From the NCBI GenBank assembly GCA_964454335.1, contig CAYVVT010000001.1, forward strand, positions 372,001-436,000: a stretch of 64,000 bases of DNA. Reading direction: 5' to 3'. This document shows positions 44,781-52,903 of this stretch, piece by piece. A program made the position numbers and the translations under genes. The stretch is from CAYVVT01 sp964454335. Lineage in GTDB: Bacteria > Fidelibacterota > UBA8477 > JABMPR01. Under the pieces are notes generated by a model. It was not told where the DNA came from and ran no database searches. It saw nothing but the letters and a program-made list of their open reading frames with translations. The stretch's first letter is position 1. Every line of letters starts with the position of its first letter.

Positions 44781-44809
44781 TTGTGGCGCGAATTTTGTTG
44801 AACTATATT
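44781..44809 (+). promoter_or_regulatory. Probable promoter of the citrate lyase genes
   Basis: TTGTGG (44781-44786) and TATATT (44804-44809) with a 17-base spacer, about 90 bases before the ATG of the CitD-CitE gene. Confidence 0.55.
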
Positions 44810-44901
44810 TGCCCTTCAAATGACCAAAGGGGAGCTCGATGCTGCCCTCTTTTTTTGAGGTTTTGTGAGGTGTTTAACAACCTTGAGAAATCGGAAATCA
44901 C

Positions 44902-46107
44902 ATGACTGAAGTATTCCAGGCCGGTCCACGCGGAGACAGGATCCGTTCGGATTGCCAGGTCTTCTACACGCCTGGTTCACAGGCACTTGAGGTAGAGGCC
45001 GGCAGCAAGGCCCAGATCCTGTTCGGCTCATCCGTTGAGCGGATCACACGAGAGACCCTGGGGGAGCTGGGGATCACAACCGGCAAGGTGCAAGTGAAGG
45101 ACTTCGGCGCCCTGCCCTTCGTGCTCATGGCCCAGATCGAAACCGCCATCAAACGGGCTCATCCCGAACTCGAAAAAACTGCCTTACCTGAGCAGAAAGA
45201 CCACACCCTCTACACTACATCCCGGGATCGCTTCCGTCGCAGCCGACTCTACCTGCCCGGGAATCAACCCAAACTCTTCCTGAATGCTGGTATTCACAAA
45301 CCAGACGGCGTCATTCTGGACCTGGAGGATTCGGTCCCGCCGGCGGAGAAGGACGGCGCGCGGCACATCATCCGGAATGCCCTGAGGACCCTGGACTTCT
45401 TCGGTGCCGAACGCATGGTGCGTATTAACCAAGGTGAGCTTGGTTTCGAAGATCTGGAAGCCATCGTACCGCAAAACGTCCACACCGTACTGGTGCCCAA
45501 GGTCGAAAGCGCAGAAGAACTCAAGGCCATCGATGACCGGATCCAGGAGATCCGTAAACGCGAGCAGGTTGACAATCCCGTCTTTCTCATGCCGATCCTC
45601 GAAAGCGGACGCGGCATCCTGAACGCCCTAGCCATTGCCGAAGCCAGTGAGAACAACGTCGCTCTGGCCATTGGACTGGAAGATTACACGGCCGACATCG
45701 GGACACAGCGCACCCTCGACGGCAAGGAATCCTTCTTTGCCCGCTCCATGCTGGTGAATGCCGCACGGGCCACCGGTCTGCAGCCAATCGATACGGTGTT
45801 CAGTGATGTAAACGATGAAGAAGGTCTGAGAGAATCCGTGCTTGAGGCCAAATCCCTGGGCTTCGACGGCAAGGGCTGTATCCATCCCCGTCAGATCCGC
45901 ATCATCCATGAAACCTTCGCCCCTGCAGAGAGTGAGATCGATCGCGCCAGGAAGATCGTGGTGGCGGCCGACGAGGCCGAAGCCAAGGGTCTGGGCGTTG
46001 TATCATTGGGCTCTAAGATGATCGATCCACCCGTAGTGAAACGGGCCCAGCGAACGATCAAACTGGCCATCGAATCGGGCCTCCTGGCTGAAGACTGGAA
46101 AGAATAG
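44902..46107 (+). CDS. Citrate lyase gamma (ACP) plus beta subunit fusion
   Basis: A 401-residue fusion. Residues 1-92 resemble CitD, the acyl carrier subunit (RIRSDCQVF with the Ser before Asp-Cys that carries the CoA-derived group; VERITRETLGELGI; GALPFVLMAQIETAIKRA). Residues 108-400 are CitE-like (RRSRLYLPGNQPKLF, DGVILDLEDSVPPAEK, GLEDYTADIG, GKGCIHPRQI). CitE splits citryl-ACP into oxaloacetate and acetyl-ACP. These subunits are usually separate. CitF follows by three bases. citC, citX and citG are not in the window. Citramalate lyase is the main alternative. Confidence 0.87.
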   Translation: MTEVFQAGPRGDRIRSDCQVFYTPGSQALEVEAGSKAQILFGSSVERITRETLGELGITTGKVQVKDFGALPFVLMAQIETAIKRAHPELEKTALPEQKDHTLYTTSRDRFRRSRLYLPGNQPKLFLNAGIHKPDGVILDLEDSVPPAEKDGARHIIRNALRTLDFFGAERMVRINQGELGFEDLEAIVPQNVHTVLVPKVESAEELKAIDDRIQEIRKREQVDNPVFLMPILESGRGILNALAIAEASENNVALAIGLEDYTADIGTQRTLDGKESFFARSMLVNAARATGLQPIDTVFSDVNDEEGLRESVLEAKSLGFDGKGCIHPRQIRIIHETFAPAESEIDRARKIVVAADEAEAKGLGVVSLGSKMIDPPVVKRAQRTIKLAIESGLLAEDWKE

Positions 46108-46110
46108 ATC

Positions 46111-47676
46111 ATGGCTAATAAAGTAGAATTCGTAGTCAATGCCGCCGGTCGAAGGGTACCCACCGTGGTCAACGGAAAAGAGATCGTACCCTTTCAGGGT
46201 GTCGCCAAATACCAGCCCGAAGGACGCAAGGCCGCGCCGCCCATCGCAACCTGCGGTGATTATCCCATGGACGGGAACAAGGTGGTGGGCTCTCTGGAAG
46301 AGGCTTTGAATAAGATTGGTCTCAAGAGCGGCATGACCGTTTCCTCGCATCATCATTTCCGGAACGGCGACCTGGTGATGAACCAGGTTTTCGATGCTGC
46401 CGCTGATATGGGTCTGAAGGATCTCATGTGGTTCCCCTCGGCGGCCTTCCCTTGTCACAAGCCCCTCATCGAGCACCTTGAGAATGGGGTGATCCATCAC
46501 ATCGAGGGTTCCCTGAACGGACCGTTGGGTGGATATGCTTCCCAGGGCAGGATGAAGGGCCTGGCTGTGCTGCGTTCCCACGGCGGACGTTGGCAGGCAA
46601 TCCAGGACGGTGATGTCCATATCGATGTCGCCATCATTGCCGCACCCACTGCCGACCCCATGGGCAACTGTACCGGCGATCGTGGTCCTTCGGCCTGCGG
46701 TCTGCTGGGCTTCGGTCTGGCGGATTCGATGTATGCCGACAAGGTCATCGTAGTCACCGACAATCTGGTGCCCTTTCCCTGTTATCCCTGGCAGATCCAG
46801 GGTCAGAACGTGGATGCCGTGGTGGTGCTGGACAAGGTCGGTGAGCCGGAGAAGATCGTATCGGGCACGACACAACTTACCCGATCTCCGGATCGGCTAT
46901 ACATAGCAGAATTGACTGCCCGGTTCGTTAAAGCTGCCGGCATCATGCAGGATGGATTCTCATTCCAGGCCGGCGCCGGTGGAACGGCACTGGCTTTTGC
47001 CATCTATCTGAAAGAGATGATGAAGGAAGAGGACATCAAGGCCCGCTTCATCCGCGGCGGTTCCACCAAATACCTGGTGGAGATGCTGGAAGAGGGGCTT
47101 ACGGATTACATCCTCGATGGTCAGACCTTCGATCTGGAAGGCGTGCGTTCCATGCGGGAGAATGCCGGTCATGTGAACACCTCGCCGTTTACCTCCTACA
47201 ACTGGCACGGTAAGGGCAACTTCGCCAGCCAGGTGGACGCTGTTGTGTTGGGTGCCACGGAAGTGGACGTGAATTTCAACGCCAACGTGGTGACCCATTC
47301 CGACGGTCAGATGCTGCATGGCATCGGCGGCTGGCAGAACTGTCTGTTCAGCAAATGCACCATCCTGCCCATCCCGGCATTCAGGGACAGGATCCCGGTG
47401 ATCGTGGATGAAGTGACTACCCTGGTGGGGCCTGGAGAATTGATCGACGTCATCGTCACTGAACGGGGCATCGCCATCAATCCAAAACGTCAGGACCTCA
47501 TCGCGGCAACAAAAGATTCAGGGTTGCCTATCCGGACAATTGAAGAGCTGAAAGCCGAGATCGACGATCTCATCGGTGGTGTGCCGGACAAACCGACGTT
47601 CACCGAGGAGCCCATCGGTGTGGTGAAGTGGGTGGATGGTACGGTTATAGATACGATTTTTAAGGTGGAAGAATAA
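46111..47676 (+). CDS. citF: Citrate lyase alpha subunit
   Basis: A 521-residue CitF-like CoA/ACP transferase that exchanges acetyl for citryl on the carrier subunit. Typical segments are SGMTVSSHHHFRNGD, PTADPMGNCTGDRGPSACG, AGAGGTALAFAIYLKEMM, IRGGSTKYLVEMLEEG and ITERGIAINPKR-like VTERGIAINPKR. Full length, co-transcribed with the CitD-CitE gene. Confidence 0.92.
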   Translation: MANKVEFVVNAAGRRVPTVVNGKEIVPFQGVAKYQPEGRKAAPPIATCGDYPMDGNKVVGSLEEALNKIGLKSGMTVSSHHHFRNGDLVMNQVFDAAADMGLKDLMWFPSAAFPCHKPLIEHLENGVIHHIEGSLNGPLGGYASQGRMKGLAVLRSHGGRWQAIQDGDVHIDVAIIAAPTADPMGNCTGDRGPSACGLLGFGLADSMYADKVIVVTDNLVPFPCYPWQIQGQNVDAVVVLDKVGEPEKIVSGTTQLTRSPDRLYIAELTARFVKAAGIMQDGFSFQAGAGGTALAFAIYLKEMMKEEDIKARFIRGGSTKYLVEMLEEGLTDYILDGQTFDLEGVRSMRENAGHVNTSPFTSYNWHGKGNFASQVDAVVLGATEVDVNFNANVVTHSDGQMLHGIGGWQNCLFSKCTILPIPAFRDRIPVIVDEVTTLVGPGELIDVIVTERGIAINPKRQDLIAATKDSGLPIRTIEELKAEIDDLIGGVPDKPTFTEEPIGVVKWVDGTVIDTIFKVEE

Positions 47677-47708
47677 CTAAGCTCAAAATGGCACCGGCCC
47701 TCAGCAAT

Positions 47709-47862
47709 GTCATTTCGACCGAACGAGCGAACCACACCATGGTGTGGGATGCGAGTGAGTGGAGAAATCCCAGTGGTCAGCTTCCCGGGTACACGAGATA
47801 CCGGGATTTCTCCACTCGCCGTCCACAGTACGCTGTACTGTGTCCGTCTCGGTCGAAATGAC
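47709..47862. repeat. Palindromic element, family 2, full copy (14-bp inverted ends)
   Basis: A 154-base element with perfect inverted ends GTCATTTCGACCGA / TCGGTCGAAATGAC and an inner inverted pair (GTGGAGAAATCCC / GGGATTTCTCCAC). No coding frame inside. A short derivative is at 48487-48530. Confidence 0.88.
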
Positions 47863-47921
47863 ACAATTGGTGATAAAGAGTAAATTTGACGATTGGATAG
47901 AACTGTATACTGGAGAGACGA

Positions 47922-48455
47922 ATGAAAGATGAAGTGCTGAAGATCTGGCCCGAGATCGAATGGATCAAAGATCCCGAACTGAAAGAAAAGACATTGAACG
48001 CCTGGGTGTGGGCTATCGAGAACAGTGTGTTGTCGGCGGAAGACCTTGAGAAGATCCCCTTTTCGCTACTCATCGCGGACTGTCAGGTGTCCTTCATGAA
48101 CCACAAGCGTACCTGTGTCCAGTTGGCCGTGGATATTGCCAAACGTATGCAGGACAATTTCGGGGACGAGATCAGCATCGACATGGACATCCTCATCTCC
48201 GGTGCCATCCTCATCGATATCGGTAAGCTGCTTGAGTATGAGATGGTAGACGGCAACCTGGGCACCAGCAACATGGGCAAGATCGTGCGTCATCCCTTCA
48301 GTGGTGCCGCCATCGCTCACGAGTTCAGGCTACCGGCCGAGGTGCAGCACATCATCGCCACCCATTCCAAGGAGGGTGACCTGGGCAAACGCACGGTGGA
48401 ATCCATAATCGTGCATCATGCTGATTTTGTGAGTTTTGAGCCGTTTAAAGCGTAA
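47922..48455 (+). CDS. HD-domain protein
   Basis: A 177-residue protein resembling metal-dependent phosphohydrolases: NHKRTCVQLAVDIAKRM (first His), ISGAILIDIGKLLEYE in place of HDxGK, HPFSGAAIAHEF and HHADFVSF at the end. The central HD pair reads ID, so hydrolase activity is uncertain. ATG 47922 has GGAGAG upstream. It lies between citF and the aconitase gene. Confidence 0.72.
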   Translation: MKDEVLKIWPEIEWIKDPELKEKTLNAWVWAIENSVLSAEDLEKIPFSLLIADCQVSFMNHKRTCVQLAVDIAKRMQDNFGDEISIDMDILISGAILIDIGKLLEYEMVDGNLGTSNMGKIVRHPFSGAAIAHEFRLPAEVQHIIATHSKEGDLGKRTVESIIVHHADFVSFEPFKA

Positions 48456-48486
48456 AAGGTTTTTGCTGAGCACAAACCACAATTGA

Positions 48487-48530
48487 GTCATTTCGACCGA
48501 ACGAGTGTAAGGAGTGAGTGGAGAAATGAC
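48487..48530. repeat. Palindromic element, family 2, short derivative
   Basis: Forty-four bases starting GTCATTTCGACCGAACGAG and ending GTGGAGAAATGAC. It looks like the left half of the 47709 element with the middle deleted. Confidence 0.75.
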
Positions 48531-48576
48531 AATTTCCCGGTGATGTAGAAGTGTTCAATGAATTGAAGGATTAACC

Positions 48577-50547
48577 ATGCCCCAAAATCTCATCGAAAAG
48601 ATCGCTCAGAAATATGCAAATGACCTGGAGGCCGGTCACGAAGTCCACTCCGGTGATTTCCTGTCCATCTCACCGCACCATATCATGACCCATGACAACA
48701 CCGGCGCGGTGATGAACAAGTTCAAGGCCATTGGTGCCACAAAGATGGCCAATCCCCGGCAGCCGGTGTTCGCCCTGGATCACAATGTCCAGGACAAGTC
48801 GGAAGCCAATCTGAAGAAGTATGCCGGGATCGAGGCCTTTGCCAGAGATATGGAGGTGGATTTCTATCCCGCCGGTCGCGGCATCGGTCACCAGATCATG
48901 TGCGAGGAAGGCTATGCCTGGCCGGGGACCATGGTGGTGGCGTCGGACAGTCATTCCAACATGTACGGCGGTCTGGGAGTGCTGGGAACGCCCATCGTGA
49001 GGACGGATGCGGCAGCCATCTGGGCCACGGGCAGAACCTGGTGGCAGGTGCCACCAGTAGCGAAAGTTGAATTAACCGGTGAGCTGCGTCCCGGTGTGGT
49101 GGGCAAGGATGTCATCATCACCCTGGCGGGTCTTTTCAATAATGATGAAGTATTGAACCATGCTCTGGAATTCGTGGGTGAAGGTCTGGCAAGCATGTCT
49201 ATCGACCAGCGTCTGTCCATTGCCAATATGACCACGGAATGGGGCGCTCTGGCAGGTGTGTTCCCCATCGATGCCGTCACCTACCAGTGGCTGGAAGACC
49301 GGGCGGTGTTCGTGGAACAGCGTGGGCTTTCCGGTGTGCCTTCTGATGAAGATGGAACCGAGGGCAGCCAGCCCCGCATGAACATGGCTAATATTGCCGG
49401 GTTGAAGCAGGAGGCTCCATACGCAGATCCGGATGCTTTCTACGCAAAGGAATTAACGCTCGATCTGGCTACGGTGGAGCCCTATGTCAGTGGTCCCGAC
49501 AATGTCAAGACCATGACGGCAGCCAAGGAGATGGATCGTCAGGAGCTGAAGATCCACAAAGCATACCTGGTGTCCTGTGTGAACAGCCGGGTGGAGGATC
49601 TGGCAGAAGCGGCATCCATCATCAAGGGTCAGCAGGTTGCTGATCATGTAGAGTTCTATGTTGCAGCGGCTTCCAGCGAGGTCCAGGCCGAGAGCGAGAG
49701 ACGCGGTGACTGGCAGATCCTGGGTGAAGCCGGTGCGATATTCCTGCCTCCAGGTTGTGGACCGTGTATCGGTCTGGGCGTTGGTTTGCTGGAAGATGAG
49801 GAGGTGGGGATCTCGGCCACCAACCGGAATTTCAAGGGCCGTATGGGTTCCAAATCCGCCAAGGCCTATCTGGCATCACCCGCCGTGGTAGCTGCCTCGG
49901 CGGCGGCCGGCAAAGTCGTCTCGCCATTCGATTATGATGATGCCGATCCTCAGGGTGATATCCAGGTGAATCCCAAACCACCCAAAGAAGCCAAGGCCAT
50001 CAGGATCCTGGACGGATTCCCTGCAAGCATCGAGGGCAGGATCGTCTTCTGTCACCAGGACAACCTGAACACCGACGGGATCTATCCCGGGAAATACACC
50101 TACATCGACGACTTCACCCCCGAGCAGCAGGCCGGTGTGGTGATGGAGAATTATGACCCCGAGTTCGTGGACATGGTCCAGGAAGGCGATATCCTGGTGG
50201 GTGGTTTCAACTTCGGTACTGGCTCCTCACGGGAGCAGGCCGCCACCTCATTGAAGTACCGCGGTATTGCTCTGGTGCTGGCGGGTTCCTTCAGCGAGAC
50301 CTACAAGCGCAACGCCATCAACAACGGTTACATGGTGCTGGAGGCGCCGGAACTGGTGAAGGACCTGCTGGATGAAAATGGTCGGGACGCGCTGACGGTG
50401 GTGAGTGAGGAGAAAGCGAAGATCGATTTCGCCACGGCGACGCTTACGTATAAAGGTAAGGACTACAGTCTGAGTGCTGTTGGTGCAGCTGCACAGGAAT
50501 TGGTGCTGACCAATGGTCTGGAGAATTGGGTCAAGGAAAGACTCTAA
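48577..50547 (+). CDS. Homoaconitase/aconitase-family hydratase, fungal Lys4-like
   Basis: A 656-residue iron-sulfur hydratase with large and swivel domains in one chain. Cluster cysteines are Cys334 (LVSCVNSR), Cys394 and Cys397 (PPGCGPC). The runs VASDSHSNMYGGLGVLGTPI, ATGRTWWQVPPVAKVEL, NRNFKGRMGSK and GFNFGTGSSREQAATSL resemble the yeast mitochondrial homoaconitase Lys4 more than AcnA or AcnB, as recalled from family knowledge. The substrate may be citrate, homocitrate or a methylated acid. It shares the locus with citrate lyase and a decarboxylating dehydrogenase. Confidence 0.85.
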   Translation: MPQNLIEKIAQKYANDLEAGHEVHSGDFLSISPHHIMTHDNTGAVMNKFKAIGATKMANPRQPVFALDHNVQDKSEANLKKYAGIEAFARDMEVDFYPAGRGIGHQIMCEEGYAWPGTMVVASDSHSNMYGGLGVLGTPIVRTDAAAIWATGRTWWQVPPVAKVELTGELRPGVVGKDVIITLAGLFNNDEVLNHALEFVGEGLASMSIDQRLSIANMTTEWGALAGVFPIDAVTYQWLEDRAVFVEQRGLSGVPSDEDGTEGSQPRMNMANIAGLKQEAPYADPDAFYAKELTLDLATVEPYVSGPDNVKTMTAAKEMDRQELKIHKAYLVSCVNSRVEDLAEAASIIKGQQVADHVEFYVAAASSEVQAESERRGDWQILGEAGAIFLPPGCGPCIGLGVGLLEDEEVGISATNRNFKGRMGSKSAKAYLASPAVVAASAAAGKVVSPFDYDDADPQGDIQVNPKPPKEAKAIRILDGFPASIEGRIVFCHQDNLNTDGIYPGKYTYIDDFTPEQQAGVVMENYDPEFVDMVQEGDILVGGFNFGTGSSREQAATSLKYRGIALVLAGSFSETYKRNAINNGYMVLEAPELVKDLLDENGRDALTVVSEEKAKIDFATATLTYKGKDYSLSAVGAAAQELVLTNGLENWVKERL

Positions 50548-50587
50548 ATCACTGAATAAGTTTGATTGTAGCGTGAATAAGGAGAAT

Positions 50588-50712
50588 GTCATTGGGAGTG
50601 GTGTCCGGTGGACGCCACGTGGCAATCTAGTAAGTCATGTTTGTAGGCTTGCTCGCTGGATCACCACGTCGTCCGACAAGCTGGAAGCTTGTCGTCCTCC
50701 TCGTGATGACAT
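50588..50712. repeat. Palindromic repeat element, family 1, copy B
   Basis: Starts GTCATTGGGAG and ends CTCGTGATGAC, with CGTGGCAATCTAGTAAGTCA and CTGGATCACCACGTCGTCC inside. It fills the spacer between the hydratase and CDF genes. Confidence 0.85.
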
Positions 50713-50732
50713 ATGAGTAGTTAAAGATTGAG

Positions 50733-51917
50733 ATGCGTTTAACCCAGTACATCGTAAACACGACAATCCCGAAGACCATCGACCGGGACTCACCTGCATT
50801 TCGCGGTAAGGTGGGCGTCCTGGAGGGTTGGGTTTCAGTACTTGGCAATTTCATCCTTTTTGGAGTGAAGCTCTTCTTCGGCCTGGCGGCCAGCAGCATT
50901 GCCCTCATCGCCGATGCCTTCCACACACTTTCAGATGTGGCGACCTCTGGTGTGGTGATCTTCGGATTCAAGGTGGCCCAGAAACCGGCGGACAGGGAAC
51001 ATCCCTTCGGTCATGGCCGGGCGGAGACCATCGCCACCCTCACCATCGCCATCCTCATGGCGGTTGTCGCTTTTGAATTTCTCAAGGGGGCTGCGGATCG
51101 CCTACTGTTCACCGAACAGACAGTGGACGTGGGAGCCATCGACTGGATCTTCATCCTCATCATCGGATTGACTGCAGCCGGTAAAGCGTGGATGTCATAT
51201 TTCGCCTACCAACTGGGTGACCTCATCGATTCGGATGCACTGCGGGGGGATGCCGTACACCACAAGAGTGACGTGTATACCACGGTCCTCGTCATCGCGG
51301 CCCTCATCGGGACCTATCTGGGATTCCCAATTCTGGACGGGATCATGGGTGTGGGTGTGGCGCTGATGATCCTGCATTCGGCCTACGAGATCGCCAGGGG
51401 GGCCATCGACGATCTGCTGGGTAAACCAGCCTCGCCGGAGGAGATCCAGCGCATTTCTGACCTGGCCATGGAAGTTCCCGGTGCCCGACAGGTTCACGAC
51501 GTCATCGTGCATCATTACGGCGACCAGCGTTTCATCTCCCTGCACGTGGAGATCGACGAGGATGTGGAACCGCCCATCGCGCATCACATTGCAGATAACG
51601 TGGAGCATAAACTGCAGCATGCATTGAATGCCCAGGTGGTGACCCATATGGACCCGGTGTCAGTGAGCGGTGAACGCGTGGATGAAGTCAGACGGATCAT
51701 CCTCGCAGCCCTGGCAACGGTTGATGATTGCTTTGGAGTGCAGGATCTGCGGGTGGTGGGCAAGGAGCCGGAATCCATCCTCTTCGAGATCCCGGTACCG
51801 CCGGATTGCTATCGAGAAGAAGAATTGGAGGCGACCGTGCGAGCCGCCCTGGCGGAGCATTATCCGAAGACAGCGGTGATCGTTGAATTCATTCCACAGA
51901 TGGGGGCAACAACATAA
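50733..51917 (+). CDS. Cation diffusion facilitator transporter
   Basis: A 394-residue inner-membrane metal/proton antiporter with six helices (about 30-215). The metal sites are in IADAFHTLSDVATSG (helix 2) and GDAVHHKSDVYTT (helix 5; His-Asp pair). Two cytoplasmic ferredoxin-like regions follow (residues 220-295 and 305-390); one is usual, so the C-terminus is duplicated. Exports Zn, Fe or Mn; the ion is not clear. The stop overlaps the next frame. Confidence 0.92.
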   Translation: MRLTQYIVNTTIPKTIDRDSPAFRGKVGVLEGWVSVLGNFILFGVKLFFGLAASSIALIADAFHTLSDVATSGVVIFGFKVAQKPADREHPFGHGRAETIATLTIAILMAVVAFEFLKGAADRLLFTEQTVDVGAIDWIFILIIGLTAAGKAWMSYFAYQLGDLIDSDALRGDAVHHKSDVYTTVLVIAALIGTYLGFPILDGIMGVGVALMILHSAYEIARGAIDDLLGKPASPEEIQRISDLAMEVPGARQVHDVIVHHYGDQRFISLHVEIDEDVEPPIAHHIADNVEHKLQHALNAQVVTHMDPVSVSGERVDEVRRIILAALATVDDCFGVQDLRVVGKEPESILFEIPVPPDCYREEELEATVRAALAEHYPKTAVIVEFIPQMGATT

Positions 51918-52579
51918 ACGACTGTAGATACAAACATGTCATCTGGGACTGGAACGGGACCCTCTTCGACGATCCGCGAATGGCGGTGGACGTCATCAAT
52001 GTCACCCTGGCCAAACGGGAGATGCCCATCGTGACACTGGAGGAATACCGAGAGAAGTTCGGTTTTCCGGTGCAGCACTACTACAACCGGTTGGGCTTTG
52101 ATTTTGAAAAGGAATCCTTTGAGAAGGTTGGGACCGAATGGGTGGAGGAGTATGAGCGCCGCAGGCTGACAGTATCCCTCTTCCCTGGTGCAAGAGACAT
52201 TCTAAAAAAGATCAGGGAGAAGGGTGTCACGCAATCCATCCTTTCGGCCTACAAGCAGCAGACGCTGGATGAACTGGTGGCGCATTTCGAGCTGGGGGAG
52301 TTCTTCCTCAAGGTGAACGGGCTGGACAACCATTATGCCAGCAGCAAGGAGGACATCGGGCGGCAGTGGATGGAGGAGCTGCATTATGGACCGCACGAGG
52401 TGCTCTTCGTGGGGGACACCGAGCATGACCACGAGGTGGCCACCGCCATCGGTGCGGACTGTGTCCTGATCCCCAACGGTCACCAGCCGAAGCACAAGCT
52501 GGAGGCCACTGGCTCGGAGGTGATCGACTCGCTGGAAGAATTGGTGGAGAAGAAGTTTGAATGTGTGGGTGTTGAATGA
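51914..52579 (+). CDS. HAD phosphatase with apparent ATA start
   Basis: A protein of about 221 residues of the phosphoglycolate phosphatase type. Motif I, WDWNGTLFDD, is encoded at 51944-51973, upstream of the first ATG (51980). The in-frame stop TGA 51884 leaves no ATG, GTG, TTG or CTG before motif I. ATA 51914 overlaps the CDF stop (ATAA) and follows GGGGG by seven bases, so it is the best start; ATT 51887 is the alternative. Later motifs are SAYK (II) and FVGDTEHDHEVA (IV). The substrate is unknown. Confidence 0.8.
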   Translation: MNDCRYKHVIWDWNGTLFDDPRMAVDVINVTLAKREMPIVTLEEYREKFGFPVQHYYNRLGFDFEKESFEKVGTEWVEEYERRRLTVSLFPGARDILKKIREKGVTQSILSAYKQQTLDELVAHFELGEFFLKVNGLDNHYASSKEDIGRQWMEELHYGPHEVLFVGDTEHDHEVATAIGADCVLIPNGHQPKHKLEATGSEVIDSLEELVEKKFECVGVE

Positions 52580-52592
52580 TGGGGATAAGAAG

Positions 52593-52672
52593 TGATGACG
52601 AGTGATGGTTTGCTCAGGGGGTTGCTTCGTCATGCAGAACTCCCGCAGGGAGCTCTGCCTTCCTCGCAATGA
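52593..52672. repeat. Palindromic segment related to family 1
   Basis: Runs from GTGATGACGAG to CTCGCAATGAC with an inner hairpin CTCCCGCAGGGAG. It is shorter and differs inside from copies A-E. With copy C it accounts for most of the 52580-52903 spacer; I see no gene there. Confidence 0.6.
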
Positions 52673-52716
52673 CTGAGGATAGACTTATGTGTGGCAGTAA
52701 AGTGTGTACCCCTAAT

Positions 52717-52830
52717 GTCATCGCGAGTTCGACGAAGCACGGAGTGCGAAGTCGGCGTGGCGATCTAGTAAGAAAACCTGTAGGCACGACATACTAGATC
52801 ACCACGCTCGTTACACTCGCTCGTGATGAC
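52717..52830. repeat. Palindromic repeat element, family 1, copy C
   Basis: Starts GTCATCGCGAG and ends CTCGTGATGAC, with GCGTGGCGATCTAGTAAG and CTAGATCACCACGCTCG inside. It lies about 70 bases before the dehydrogenase ATG. Confidence 0.85.
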
Positions 52831-52903
52831 ATGAGAGGGCTGAGATTGATAAGGATTGACGAAATAGATCACACCAAATTGTTGATATAAGGAGAACGAA
52901 ACT

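Noticed and set aside
44398..44781. 127-residue minus-strand frame
   Set aside because: Formed by mutY antisense sequence joined to repeat element A.
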